Shown: positions 1 through 7,994, numbered from the stretch's first letter. The stretch is 20,866 nt of DNA from DATESZ01 sp035283845 (GCA_035283845.1 DATESZ010000110.1:1-20866), one strand, 5' to 3'. Program-made: numbers and translations. The notes: a model not told the origin generated them from the letters alone.

Positions 1-1402
1 CGTAGCTGATGATCCGTAAGTTGACAAAGGCTTTTTCATCGTTATAATCGATGTGTGATTTCTGACGGTTGTGATTAAAATAATTTTTACTGCCGCCGAA
101 TTCTTCATTGCTTTTCCAGAGCAACTCCTTACTTCCTCCGGAGGTGTGAATCTTGGAAAGGGGCTTATCCGTCTTGTCGTATATGACGAGACAATCGTCT
201 TCGTCAAGGGCGATGATCTTTTCAGTGCCGTTATTTTCCAGGGTATCGAGAGCAAGGCCATAAACGGAAAGACCCTCTGGAATTTTCATCCTTTTATTTT
301 CCCGATATTGCTTTCCATCCCAGATAATTTCTTGAATAGGAGAATTATAAGGTCCGTCAGTTCCAAATCTTTGTCCAAATAACATGATAGAGCCTGAGGA
401 ATCATTAAGGGCTCTTAAAAACCAGGGCAGCTTAGAAGCGATTGTGGTGAACTTTAATTCCTTCCACTCAATTATAAAGGAGTCAAGCGCATCGCCTACG
501 ATATTGGATATGATAATTTCTTTGGTGCCGTTATTGTTTATATCGGCTACATCTACGGAGAGATAATTATCTTGCTTTTGTCCCGGTATCTTTTGGATAA
601 GCGTTAAACTCGCGCCCTTTTTCTGGTAGATAAATACGTTGGATGAATCAATTATAACGCATTCGTTCAGGCCATCATTATTTACATCACCGATGTCCAT
701 TCCCTTGAATTCTATTCCGAACTCCTGGCTCATCCAGAAAAATTTTCTGTCCGTTCTGTCCGGCGCCTGGGGGGAGTTTATGGGATCAGATTTGACAGGG
801 ATGGCCGTCGAGGTACCTTTTTTACCGGCTTTCATGCCGGAAATGATTGCTTTTTCGCGAGCCGCCTGGGAAGACGGTTGTTCCGGCGCGGGTGAAGGCG
901 TTGCGGTGGGCATTGTTGCCACGGAAACGCCGCCTGTGATGTAATTGGCGATCCTCTGTGCAAAATCATTAATCTTTGGTATTATTTCGTCTAAGCCCTG
1001 CGACTGGACGAAGATACCCACAGAGGATGTATAGCTGCCTATATCGACAAGTTTGCCGTCGATGCTCACGTTATTGCCGATCTTCGTGATGCTTCCCCAT
1101 ACCACGAAATCAGCATTCATCTTCTTGCCCAATCCGTAAACATCGGCTGCTGTTAGTTCTTGTTTGTCCGCTTCCTTGAGATTGGCAAGAACCGTATCTT
1201 TAGTGATTACTTCTATTTTACTATTTGCAGAGATGCGGGAGTTCAGCATGTCCCAGATACCCTGCTGGACATACTCAATATTTTCCGAACTGTGGACAGA
1301 AAAGGGCAATACGGAAACGCTTGATTTTTCCTTGGACCAGGCAATTGTTCCCGTTGATAGGAAGAAAAAGATCAATACTGCTAATCTTAAACATTTTCCC
1401 AT
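1..1402 (-). CDS. Exported FG-GAP/VCBS-like repeat protein with TolB/FlgO-like N-terminal domain (3' end outside window)
   Basis: The frame stays open for 467 codons from ATG 1402 to the left edge, so the C-terminus is missing. GAGGAG lies just upstream of the ATG. Residues 1-23 look like a signal peptide (basic start, hydrophobic stretch, likely cut after AWS). Residues about 28-157 read like the envelope-associated TolB-N/FlgO fold: VSVLPF near 29, then a G-x-x-x-x-ADFVVWGSITK stretch near 91-107. A Pro/Ala/Ser-rich linker covers about 160-215. From about 235 there are FG-GAP/VCBS-like blade motifs with acidic calcium-loop character: DIGDVNNDGLNE, DVADINNNGTKE and a weaker LDTLENNGTEK. An exported or periplasmic beta-propeller protein is inferred; its partner is unknown. 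It probably shares an operon with the small membrane protein 33 bases upstream. Domain calls are by motif only. Confidence 0.8.
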   Translation of the reverse strand, partial: MGKCLRLAVLIFFFLSTGTIAWSKEKSSVSVLPFSVHSSENIEYVQQGIWDMLNSRISANSKIEVITKDTVLANLKEADKQELTAADVYGLGKKMNADFVVWGSITKIGNNVSIDGKLVDIGSYTSSVGIFVQSQGLDEIIPKINDFAQRIANYITGGVSVATMPTATPSPAPEQPSSQAAREKAIISGMKAGKKGTSTAIPVKSDPINSPQAPDRTDRKFFWMSQEFGIEFKGMDIGDVNNDGLNECVIIDSSNVFIYQKKGASLTLIQKIPGQKQDNYLSVDVADINNNGTKEIIISNIVGDALDSFIIEWKELKFTTIASKLPWFLRALNDSSGSIMLFGQRFGTDGPYNSPIQEIIWDGKQYRENKRMKIPEGLSVYGLALDTLENNGTEKIIALDEDDCLVIYDKTDKPLSKIHTSGGSKELLWKSNEEFGGSKNYFNHNRQKSHIDYNDEKAFVNLRIISY

Positions 1403-1435
1403 TTTTTCTCCTCTAAAGAATTATAGAAGTATGTC

Positions 1436-1681
1436 TCAATGGTGATTTTTTCTCCCGAAAAAAGCCTGCATGCGGTTTAGTAAATTTTTTGCCCGGTTGA
1501 AGATATAGGGGTGTCGCTTTTTCAGATCCTCTATTATTCTGCGAAATAAAGGAACTTCCGGCGCCAGGATTAGCGCCCCGATAAAAAGAAAAAGTACCCC
1601 CTGTAAAACAGGTAGGAATAAACCGATGATCCCGAGAAGCAAAAAAAACCAGCCGAAAACATGCCGGTAAACCTTTTTCAT
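1436..1681 (-). CDS. Small membrane protein, PGPGW-like family
   Basis: An 81-residue protein. Residues about 8-42 form two closely spaced hydrophobic helices, GWFFLLLGIIGLFLPVLQG then VLFLFIGALILAPEVP, followed by a basic amphipathic tail (RRIIEDLKKRHP). The order G-W, L-G-x-x-G-L-x-L-P, a second helix ending in A-x-E-x-P and a basic tail resembles the PGPGW putative transmembrane family, though the eponymous PGPGW stretch is replaced by PVLQG. Function is unknown for the family. AAAGG lies just upstream of the ATG. It is followed 33 bases downstream by the exported repeat-protein gene, so the two are probably cotranscribed. Competing longer frames on both strands here have no recognisable protein character. 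Confidence 0.7.
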   Translation of the reverse strand: MKKVYRHVFGWFFLLLGIIGLFLPVLQGVLFLFIGALILAPEVPLFRRIIEDLKKRHPYIFNRAKNLLNRMQAFFGRKNHH

Positions 1682-1860
1682 TCGATACCTTTACACTTTC
1701 GTTAACTATGACAGAAAAACGGTACAAGGCTTTTTTAGATCCCTATGCCAGGTTTATTGATCGTTGTGTAACCCGCCAGCGGACTGCTGCGTCCCTTTTA
1801 TATTAAGACAACAAGCATTGCAATTTAATTTTCTCCTTACCGGTTACGGCAGTAAATTTC

Positions 1861-1888
1861 TTGACTACTATGGGTGAGTTAATATAGA
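1861..1888 (+). promoter_or_regulatory. Possible sigma-70 promoter for purB
   Basis: TTGACT (1861-1866) and TATAGA (1883-1888) are separated by 16 bases. The first matches TTGACA at five of six positions and the second matches TATAAT at four. It is the best such pair in the gap before purB. It would give a leader of about 95 bases carrying the inverted repeat at 1921-1938. Confidence 0.4.
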
Positions 1889-1920
1889 AATAATGAAAAT
1901 TTATTGTAATGTTAAATTAG

Positions 1921-1938
1921 GCCCGGTTATTCCCGGGC
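1921..1938 (+). repeat. Perfect inverted repeat in purB leader
   Basis: GCCCGG and CCGGGC flank a six-base AT-rich loop. Neither strand has a T-run after the stem, so this does not look like an intrinsic terminator. It could be an operator or an RNA stem in the purB leader. No known regulator site is recognised. Confidence 0.4.
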
Positions 1939-1991
1939 AACAATCTGCATATTATCTTTAATCATAAAGTCATAAAGCGAGGAGCGTGGGC

Positions 1992-3293
1992 TTGATTTCC
2001 CGTTATTCAAGAAAAGAAATGAGCGAGGTATGGAGCGCGGAAAACAGGTATAAAAAATGGCTCGAGATCGAGATTTTAGTATGCGAAGCCTTAGCTAAAC
2101 GGGGGGAAATTCCTGATTCTGCGCTGGAAAACATCAAGGTCAAAGCCGGTTTTGATGCGGCCGTAATTGATGAGATTGAAAAAACGACAAAGCACGATGT
2201 AATTGCCTTTCTAACCGATGTTGCGCAAAGAGTGGGAGAAGATGGACGCTTTCTGCACATGGGGCTTACATCATCAGATATTCTCGATACTTCCTTAGCG
2301 CTTTTGCTGAGGGATGCGGCAGGCATCCTGCTCACGGATTTGGATCAGCTTCTTGCCGTACTTAAAAAAAAGGCCTTTGACCATAAGAATACCCTGATGA
2401 TTGGCCGATCCCACGGAATTCATGGAGAACCCATTACCTTCGGCTTAAAAATTGGCATCTGGTATCAGGAGATGGTAAGAAACAAGCGGAGGCTTTTACA
2501 GGCGAAGGAGACCATCAGCGCCGGTAAGATATCCGGCGCCATGGGCACCTTTTCCTTCGTTCATCCTTTCGTAGAAGAATTCGTGTGCCGAAAGCTCGGT
2601 CTGAAACCGGCGCCCGTGTCTTCGCAGATTGTTCAGAGAGATCGCCATGCCGAATATTTTTGCACCCTGGCCATCATTGCCTCGTCCATTGACAAGTTTT
2701 CTCAGGAAATCAGATTGCTGCAAAGGACAGAGGTACGGGAGGTGGAGGAATATTTTTCACCCGGCCAGAAGGGCTCGTCGGCTATGCCCCACAAGCGAAA
2801 CCCGGTATTGTCGGAAAATCTCTCCGGTCTTGCCCGCCTTATGCGCTCATACGCTGTTGCTTCCCTTGAGGATGTGGCGCTTTGGCATGAAAGGGATATC
2901 AGCCACTCCTCTGTAGAGCGGGTGATTGGTCCTGACGCTACGATTCTATTGGATTTCATGTTGCATCGTTTTACGGGTTTAGTGGAAAAACTGGTCGTTT
3001 ATTCCGATGCGATGCTTAAGAATCTTGAGATGACGAAAGGTGTAATATTTTCCCAGATGGTGCTGCTCAGGCTCGTGGAAAAGGGAGTTTCCCGCGAGGG
3101 CGCCTATGCGATTGTTCAGAGAAATGCCATGAAATCAGCGGAATTAAATCATGATTTCAAGAAATTGCTTTTTGATGACGGGGAGGCGATGTCTTATCTT
3201 GAGCCACAGGAACTGGAATCCCTCTTTAAAAGCGAAAATTTTATCAAGCATGTGGACTATATTTTTGATAGGATATTTGGAGACGAACAATGA
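1992..3293 (+). CDS. purB: Adenylosuccinate lyase
   Basis: PurB acts twice in purine synthesis: it cleaves SAICAR to AICAR plus fumarate, and adenylosuccinate to AMP plus fumarate. The 433-residue length fits bacterial PurB of the shorter type. The fumarase/aspartase superfamily signature SSAMPHKRNP is at about 262-271, with TSSDILDTS near 93-101 and the active-site stretch RSHGIHGEPITFG near 139-151. I chose TTG 1992. GAGGAG (1979-1984) is seven bases before it, and the resulting N-terminus MISRYSRKEMSEVW matches the family's usual start. A GTG at 1986 in the same frame is one base from that GAGGAG and so unlikely. The stop overlaps the next gene's ATG by four bases (ATGA), which indicates translational coupling to the lipoprotein gene. 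Confidence 0.95.
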   Translation: MISRYSRKEMSEVWSAENRYKKWLEIEILVCEALAKRGEIPDSALENIKVKAGFDAAVIDEIEKTTKHDVIAFLTDVAQRVGEDGRFLHMGLTSSDILDTSLALLLRDAAGILLTDLDQLLAVLKKKAFDHKNTLMIGRSHGIHGEPITFGLKIGIWYQEMVRNKRRLLQAKETISAGKISGAMGTFSFVHPFVEEFVCRKLGLKPAPVSSQIVQRDRHAEYFCTLAIIASSIDKFSQEIRLLQRTEVREVEEYFSPGQKGSSAMPHKRNPVLSENLSGLARLMRSYAVASLEDVALWHERDISHSSVERVIGPDATILLDFMLHRFTGLVEKLVVYSDAMLKNLEMTKGVIFSQMVLLRLVEKGVSREGAYAIVQRNAMKSAELNHDFKKLLFDDGEAMSYLEPQELESLFKSENFIKHVDYIFDRIFGDEQ

Positions 3294-3919
3294 ATAAACT
3301 TAAATATCTATGGACGTTAATAATTTATATATTGATGTTGTCGATTGCCGGTTGCAGTCATGTGGAAAGTTATCTTGACGTAGCGAAGGATAAAGGTATT
3401 TCCCGAAAATATCTTGATGTTTTGGACCGCTGGACCAGAAAGGGAACGCTTTATTCCCAGTTTGAAACCAAGTTTCAGATCACTGCTACCTGGAAAAGCG
3501 AGGCTTTTAACAGGGCCTATATTGAGGAGTATGCCCGCATCTACTATTTGACCGATGAGGAAAGGAAACGGATGGATGATGTTCAGTCGGGCTTTGCCCG
3601 CGACTTTACTGAATTCTTCTTCTATGCAGCCATGTCTCAGAAAGAGGCGAATGATTTTGACAATCGGAATTCAAGCTGGAGTATCTTTCTGATCGATGAA
3701 AAAGGGAACCGTATAAAACCACTCGAGGTAAGAAAAATTGAGAAGATTGCCGCTGTAATGGAGGAATTTTTCCCCTACGTCAATAAATATTACGGCTCAT
3801 GTTATAGCTTAAAATTTCCCCTCGCCACCGGTATTGGGAATACCAGTGCGGATACGCCTCGCCAGATGAAGCTTGTTATTGCCGGCGTGATGGGGGCGAT
3901 GGAACTTACGTGGCCTTAA
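3290..3919 (+). CDS. Predicted lipoprotein of unknown function
   Basis: A 209-residue protein with a basic N-terminus, a hydrophobic stretch (about 8-20) and a lipobox SIAGC with the modified cysteine at 22. It should be exported and lipid-anchored. The rest is mostly charged and predicted helical, rich in aromatic residues (EFFFYAAMS, EEFFPYVNKYYG), with no motif I recognise. No second membrane segment is obvious. Its ATG overlaps the purB stop by four bases, so it is translated from the purB message. There is no obvious biochemical link to purine synthesis. Its stop codon lies one base from the nadB stop on the other strand, with no room for a separate terminator. Confidence 0.85.
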   Translation: MNKLKYLWTLIIYILMLSIAGCSHVESYLDVAKDKGISRKYLDVLDRWTRKGTLYSQFETKFQITATWKSEAFNRAYIEEYARIYYLTDEERKRMDDVQSGFARDFTEFFFYAAMSQKEANDFDNRNSSWSIFLIDEKGNRIKPLEVRKIEKIAAVMEEFFPYVNKYYGSCYSLKFPLATGIGNTSADTPRQMKLVIAGVMGAMELTWP

Positions 3920-3920
3920 T

Positions 3921-5522
3921 TTACGCCGTTTTTGAGACAATCGTATCCTTAAGCTGTCTATCGTCCTTTTCAGGATAGTCAAGGTTGAAATGAAGCCCGC
4001 GGCTTTCTCTTCTCATCCTGGCGCACTGGACAATAAGTTTTGCCACCGCTGCAATATTCCTCAGCTCGATAAGATCTTTCGTAACCAGAAAGTGCCGATA
4101 GTAATCATCTATCTCACTTAAGATAAGATCAATCCGCCGCTGCGCCCGCTCCAGCCTTTTATCGGAACGGACGATGCCCACATAGTTCCACATGAATCTT
4201 CTGATTTCATCCCAATTGTTGGAAACGACGATGGATTCGTCGCTTTCCGTGGCCCCCTTAGGGTCCCATGGAGGGACTGGGCGCCGTTCCTCTTCTGTCT
4301 TATTAAATCTTTCTTGCACTTTTATGAAAGCCCGGTGGGCAAACACTATTGCTTCGAGAAGGGAGTTGCTGGCTAAGCGATTTGCGCCGTGAAGTCCCGT
4401 GCAGGCCACTTCCCCGCAGGCAAACAGTCCCGGAATAGTTGTTTCTCCATAATGATTTACGACAACGCCTCCGCAGAGGTAATGGGCGGCCGGCACAACA
4501 GGGATTGGTTCCTTGGTCATATCGATGCCGAAGGTCAGGCATTTCTGGTATATGTTGGGGAAACGGCTGATGATAAAGTCTCTGTCTCTATTACTGATAT
4601 CAAGGAGGACAAATTCATCTCCCGTTCTTTTCAGCTCTCTGTCGATGGCCTGCGCCACAATGTCTCTCGGGGCAAGACTTTTGAGGGGATGATATTTATG
4701 CATAAAAGGCGAATGATCCTTTAGCTGGAGCACTCCTCCCTCTCCCCGTACCGCCTCACTGATGAGAAATGATTTGGCCTCCGGATGATAGAGGCAGGTG
4801 GGATGAAACTGTATGAACTCCATGTTGGCAATCAGGGCGCCCGCCCTGTAAGACATAGCGATGCCGTCGCCCGTTGCGATATCGGGGTTGGTGGTGATGA
4901 GATAAACCTTTCCGGTGCCCCCGGTAGCTAAAACAGTATATTTTGCCCGGAAAGTAAGTATTTTATTATGCATTATATCCAGCACATAGGCGCCGAGACA
5001 GAGATCCTTTCCCCCTGTTTTCCCGGTCACTGATGATTTCAAAACAAGGTCAATGCCGATATGGTCTTCGTAGAAAGAGATATTTTTGTTTGCATTTGTT
5101 TTTTCGTTGAGCGCCCGCTCAATTTCTTTCCCCGTCAGATCCTTTGCATGGAAGACTCGCCTCATGGAGTGCCCTCCTTCCTGCCCGAGGTCGTAAACGT
5201 TATTTTCTCCTTCCACCCTGGTAAATTCAACGCCCCAGTCGATCAATTCTTTTATCCTTTCCGGTCCCTCCATAACGACGAACTTCACCACTTCTTCCTT
5301 GCAAAGGCCGACACCGCAAATCAATGTATCACGGATGTGATATTCAAAACGATCATTCTTGTCCTGAACAGTTGCTATGCCACCCTGCGCTAAATTCGTA
5401 TTCGATTCGGATTTCTCTTTTTTTGTAACGACGGCAACCGTTCCGATTTCAGCAGCCTTGATTGCAAAAGAAAGTCCCGCTATGCCGCTGCCTAAAACGA
5501 GGAAATCAGTTATTATTTCCAT
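3921..5522 (-). CDS. nadB: L-aspartate oxidase
   Basis: NadB oxidises L-aspartate to iminoaspartate, the first step of de novo NAD synthesis; NadA then condenses iminoaspartate with DHAP. The protein has 533 residues, close to the usual 540. Residues 4-17 carry the FAD dinucleotide-binding motif LVLGSGIAGL. NLAQGGIA (43-50), EGGHSMRRVFH (116-125), QFHPT (238-242), the LAPRDIV arginine (about 286) and the C-terminal HGANRLASNSLLEA are typical of the succinate dehydrogenase/fumarate reductase flavoprotein family and specifically of NadB. The C-terminal helical domain (about 430-525) is present. GAGGA is about ten bases before the ATG. nadA and nadC are not adjacent. An oxygen-independent electron acceptor such as fumarate is likely if the host is anaerobic; that is inference. 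Confidence 0.95.
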   Translation of the reverse strand: MEIITDFLVLGSGIAGLSFAIKAAEIGTVAVVTKKEKSESNTNLAQGGIATVQDKNDRFEYHIRDTLICGVGLCKEEVVKFVVMEGPERIKELIDWGVEFTRVEGENNVYDLGQEGGHSMRRVFHAKDLTGKEIERALNEKTNANKNISFYEDHIGIDLVLKSSVTGKTGGKDLCLGAYVLDIMHNKILTFRAKYTVLATGGTGKVYLITTNPDIATGDGIAMSYRAGALIANMEFIQFHPTCLYHPEAKSFLISEAVRGEGGVLQLKDHSPFMHKYHPLKSLAPRDIVAQAIDRELKRTGDEFVLLDISNRDRDFIISRFPNIYQKCLTFGIDMTKEPIPVVPAAHYLCGGVVVNHYGETTIPGLFACGEVACTGLHGANRLASNSLLEAIVFAHRAFIKVQERFNKTEEERRPVPPWDPKGATESDESIVVSNNWDEIRRFMWNYVGIVRSDKRLERAQRRIDLILSEIDDYYRHFLVTKDLIELRNIAAVAKLIVQCARMRRESRGLHFNLDYPEKDDRQLKDTIVSKTA

Positions 5523-5554
5523 AAGAATTTAATCCTCATCAGGGAATTGCAAAA

Positions 5555-5568
5555 GTTTGTTTACAAAC
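5555..5568. promoter_or_regulatory. Perfect 14-base palindrome between nadB and tsaD
   Basis: GTTTGT and ACAAAC flank TT in the 103-base divergent region. The right arm overlaps the proposed -35 of the tsaD promoter, where a bound repressor would block it. No specific regulator is recognised. A palindrome of this size can arise by chance. Confidence 0.35.
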
Positions 5569-5588
5569 GCCTGTCAGTCCTATATACA
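5560..5588 (+). promoter_or_regulatory. Likely sigma-70 promoter for tsaD
   Basis: TTTACA (5560-5565, five of six matches) and TATACA (5583-5588, four of six) have the ideal 17-base spacing. It lies about 40 bases before the tsaD ATG in the divergent gap and would drive tsaD, the DUF2062 gene and rsmA. Confidence 0.5.
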
Positions 5589-5625
5589 TTTTCGCGATTT
5601 TATCAAAGGAAAATTGTAAAAAAAT

Positions 5626-6630
5626 ATGCTGGTTTTAGGCATAGAATCATCTTGCGACGAGACGGCCGGAGCGGTGGTTAAGGATGGACAGTTCATCCTG
5701 TCCAACGTGATTGCTTCCCAGATCGATACGCACAGTAAATATGGCGGCGTGGTACCGGAGATTGCCTCAAGAAAGCACGCGGAAGTCATTGTCCCGGTCG
5801 TACTTCAGTCATTGGAAAAGGCGGGCGTGACTTTGGATGAATTAACGGGCGTTGCTGTAACCAGCGGGCCGGGTCTCGTAGGGTCCCTTTTGGTTGGTAT
5901 TTCTTTTGCGAAGGCACTGGCTTTTGCCCGTAATCTGCCTTTTGTGGGTGTGAATCATCTGGAATGTCATGTTGCGGCAATTTTTCTAACGGAGCATAAA
6001 CCCGAATTTCCCTTTCTGTCCCTTATTGTATCGGGAGGACATACGTCTATCTATCATGTGAAGGATTTTGGCCGCATGGAGGTCATCGGCCAGACGAGGG
6101 ACGATGCGGCCGGTGAGGCCCTTGATAAAGCGGCCAAACTGCTGGGAATTGGCTATCCTGGCGGTGTAGTCATCGACGGGCTGGCGAAAGAGGGGGATAA
6201 AGAGGCGTTCTTTTTTCCCAGAGCCATGAAGGATAGTCTTGATTTCAGCTTCAGCGGCCTTAAAACATCCCTTGTAGATCTATTGAAGAAAAGAGGCGCA
6301 CCCTTTACCCCGGAAGAGATCCCAAATTTGGTTGCCAGCTATCAGGAGGCGATTGTAGATGTTTTAGTTAATAAGACCATAAGTGCCGCAAAAATATTTT
6401 CCCTGGAAAGGATTGTTGTTTGCGGCGGGGTAGCGGCCAATAGCCGCTTGCGGGATAAATTTCTCGAACGGGGGGGGGAAGAAGGGGTAGAGGTGTTCAT
6501 CCCGCCGCCCCTTTTATGCACTGACAATGCCGCTATGGTTGCGGCCCTGGGTTCCCATCAGTTGGAGAGAGGAAAGTCTGACCCTCTGAGTTTAAATGCC
6601 CGGTCACGGTGGCCCCATATTTTATCCTAA
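5626..6630 (+). CDS. tsaD: tRNA N6-adenosine threonylcarbamoyltransferase TsaD
   Basis: TsaD transfers the threonylcarbamoyl group from TC-AMP to A37 of ANN-decoding tRNAs (t6A), working with TsaB, TsaE and TsaC. The 334 residues match the family. It starts with the ASKHA motif GIESSCDET (5-13). NHLECH (110-115) supplies the two metal-binding histidines, VSGGHTS (136-142) follows, and GGVAANSRLR lies near 265. The usual HLEGH is HLECH here, with both histidines kept. The ribosome binding site is weak (AAGGA about 17 bases before the ATG). It heads a compact group with the DUF2062 gene (13-base gap) and rsmA, two of which act on stable RNA. Confidence 0.95.
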   Translation: MLVLGIESSCDETAGAVVKDGQFILSNVIASQIDTHSKYGGVVPEIASRKHAEVIVPVVLQSLEKAGVTLDELTGVAVTSGPGLVGSLLVGISFAKALAFARNLPFVGVNHLECHVAAIFLTEHKPEFPFLSLIVSGGHTSIYHVKDFGRMEVIGQTRDDAAGEALDKAAKLLGIGYPGGVVIDGLAKEGDKEAFFFPRAMKDSLDFSFSGLKTSLVDLLKKRGAPFTPEEIPNLVASYQEAIVDVLVNKTISAAKIFSLERIVVCGGVAANSRLRDKFLERGGEEGVEVFIPPPLLCTDNAAMVAALGSHQLERGKSDPLSLNARSRWPHILS

Positions 6631-6643
6631 AGGGAACATTAGG

Positions 6644-7108
6644 GTGGTAAGAGAACGATTAAAAACATGGTATGAAAGCCTGATTAGCCTCAAGGGCGAG
6701 CCGCGTGCCATTGCCTTCGGGTTGGCAATTGGCGTTTTTATTGGCGCCACTCCCACGATTCCTTTTCATACAGTCTTGATTATTTTACTTTGTTTTTTGT
6801 TGAAAAAGAACATGACGGCCGCTTATCTTGGTTCATGGGTAATTTCCAATCCCTTGACTATTCCTTTCCTTTATTTTTTTCAGTACCGTTTGGGCGGATG
6901 CTTGCTGGGAAACAGCTATACCGTATTCCCCGCTCCGGATTATTCGTTGGGTTCCATAATCCAACACGGTGGATATTTGGTCATACCCCTACTTGCCGGT
7001 GGTATAATCATGGCTCCTTTTTTTGCCATACCTGCATATTTCATCAGCCATAAACTAATCTTAGCCATCAGGAACAATTGCCATGACCGTAGTGAGGAAA
7101 ATCCTTAA
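6644..7108 (+). CDS. DUF2062 family membrane protein
   Basis: About 154 residues. The early segment KGEPRAIAFGLAIGVFIGAT followed by PTIPFHT is the hallmark of DUF2062: a G-x-F-x-G-x-x-P-x-x-P-F-H pattern inside a membrane helix. A second helix pair carries the ISNPLTIPFLY motif also typical of the family, and a last strong hydrophobic segment is near 105-135. Function is unknown. I prefer GTG 6644, with AAAGGG about nine bases before it and just after the tsaD stop. The open frame extends back to an ATG at 6596 inside tsaD, but those residues (PGHGGPIFYP) do not look like the family. Its 3' end overlaps rsmA by 26 bases. Confidence 0.8.
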   Translation: MVRERLKTWYESLISLKGEPRAIAFGLAIGVFIGATPTIPFHTVLIILLCFLLKKNMTAAYLGSWVISNPLTIPFLYFFQYRLGGCLLGNSYTVFPAPDYSLGSIIQHGGYLVIPLLAGGIIMAPFFAIPAYFISHKLILAIRNNCHDRSEENP

Positions 7109-7928
7109 AGATTACGGGATCAGGCCATCTAAGCGTCTGGGGCAATCATTTCTTGAAGACAGAAATATCATTCACAAAATTACCAGAGTGTCAGATGTCT
7201 GCGGGGATGATATCGTCTTGGAAATTGGCGCCGGACTTGGGACTATGACAGAGTTATTGGCGGCCAAGGCAAGAAAAGTGGTCGCCATTGATGTGGACCC
7301 CCGCATGATAGATATTTTGCGGGAACGCTTGAATGGCCTGTCGAACGTGGAAATTATTGAAAGGAATATTTTATCCTATGATTTGTTATCGGCCCTGGGT
7401 GATAGCGCTGCGGCTAAATTAAAGGTGGTCGGCAATGTTCCCTATAATATTTCATCGCAAATATTATTCCATTTAATAGGCTTCCGCCATATTATTTCTT
7501 CAATAGTGTTGTTATTGCAAAAAGAAGTTGTCGACAGGATTACAGCGGCGCCGGGGACAAAAGATTACGGCATCCCGTCGGTAATTGTCTCCATGTATTT
7601 TGTCGCTACAAGAGAAATGAATGTTCCGGCCAGTTGTTTTTATCCTCCACCCAGGGTAGCGTCATCTTTACTTAAGATGGTAATGCGTCAACGTCCAGTT
7701 CTCGATCTGGAAGATGAGTTTTTTTTCTCCAGGATCGTAAAAACCGCTTTTGCCAGGCGTAGAAAAACCCTCCTCAATAATTTGCGAAGTGCCGGTTTCC
7801 TCTGTCCTTCAGAAAGAGGGCCGAATTTATTTCTTAAAGAATTGGGCATCGACGGCAACAGGAGAGGGGAGACGCTTTCCGCAGAGGAGTTTGGCAGGCT
7901 TAGCAATGCACTTTTCCGCGCAAGATGA
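7083..7928 (+). CDS. rsmA: 16S rRNA dimethyladenosine transferase (KsgA)
   Basis: RsmA dimethylates the two adjacent adenosines of helix 45 of 16S rRNA during small-subunit maturation. The 281-residue length is normal. KRLGQSFLED (17-26) is the family's N-terminal signature. VLEIGAGLGTMTELL (45-59) is SAM-binding motif I, AIDVDP follows as motif II, and NVPYNISS (118-125) is the catalytic motif IV in its usual N-x-P-Y form. FYPPPRVASS and AFARRRKTLLNN in the C-terminal half are also typical. The start at ATG 7083 lies inside the DUF2062 gene with AGGA about nine bases upstream, which suggests coupled translation. Confidence 0.95.
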   Translation: MTVVRKILKDYGIRPSKRLGQSFLEDRNIIHKITRVSDVCGDDIVLEIGAGLGTMTELLAAKARKVVAIDVDPRMIDILRERLNGLSNVEIIERNILSYDLLSALGDSAAAKLKVVGNVPYNISSQILFHLIGFRHIISSIVLLLQKEVVDRITAAPGTKDYGIPSVIVSMYFVATREMNVPASCFYPPPRVASSLLKMVMRQRPVLDLEDEFFFSRIVKTAFARRRKTLLNNLRSAGFLCPSERGPNLFLKELGIDGNRRGETLSAEEFGRLSNALFRAR

Positions 7929-7937
7929 CCATTTTAC

Positions 7938-7961
7938 AATCCCCAGAATAATCCCCAGAAT
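7938..7961. repeat. Perfect 12-base tandem duplication
   Basis: AATCCCCAGAAT occurs twice in immediate succession just after the rsmA stop and a few bases before the possible carD promoter. It looks like a simple tandem duplication, either replication slippage or a doubled binding site. Confidence 0.6.
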
Positions 7962-7965
7962 AATA

Positions 7966-7994
7966 TTGCTGTAATAAATGGAATGTGATATAAG
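7966..7994 (+). promoter_or_regulatory. Possible sigma-70 promoter for carD
   Basis: TTGCTG (7966-7971) and TATAAG (7989-7994) are 17 bases apart. The -10 matches TATAAT at five of six positions but the -35 at only three. It would give a leader of about 45 bases before carD. A weak -35 with a good -10 would be compatible with activation by CarD-type proteins, but that is speculation. Confidence 0.4.

Larger units (their letters stand above)
1682..1991. other. Divergent intergenic region, about 310 bases
   Basis: This separates the minus-strand small membrane protein gene from plus-strand purB. It is AT-rich and has no convincing reading frame. It holds a possible sigma-70 promoter towards purB (1861-1888), a perfect six-pair inverted repeat (1921-1938) and the purB ribosome binding site GAGGAG (1979-1984). 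I saw no good minus-strand promoter, no tRNA and no repeat shared with the rest of the window. Confidence 0.6.

Noticed and set aside
71..1445. Several plus-strand frames of 60-103 codons (71-382, 384-566, 639-944, 1164-1445)
   Set aside because: They are shadows of the long minus-strand gene 1-1402, which has a signal peptide, repeat motifs and a good ribosome binding site. Their residues show no protein-like pattern.
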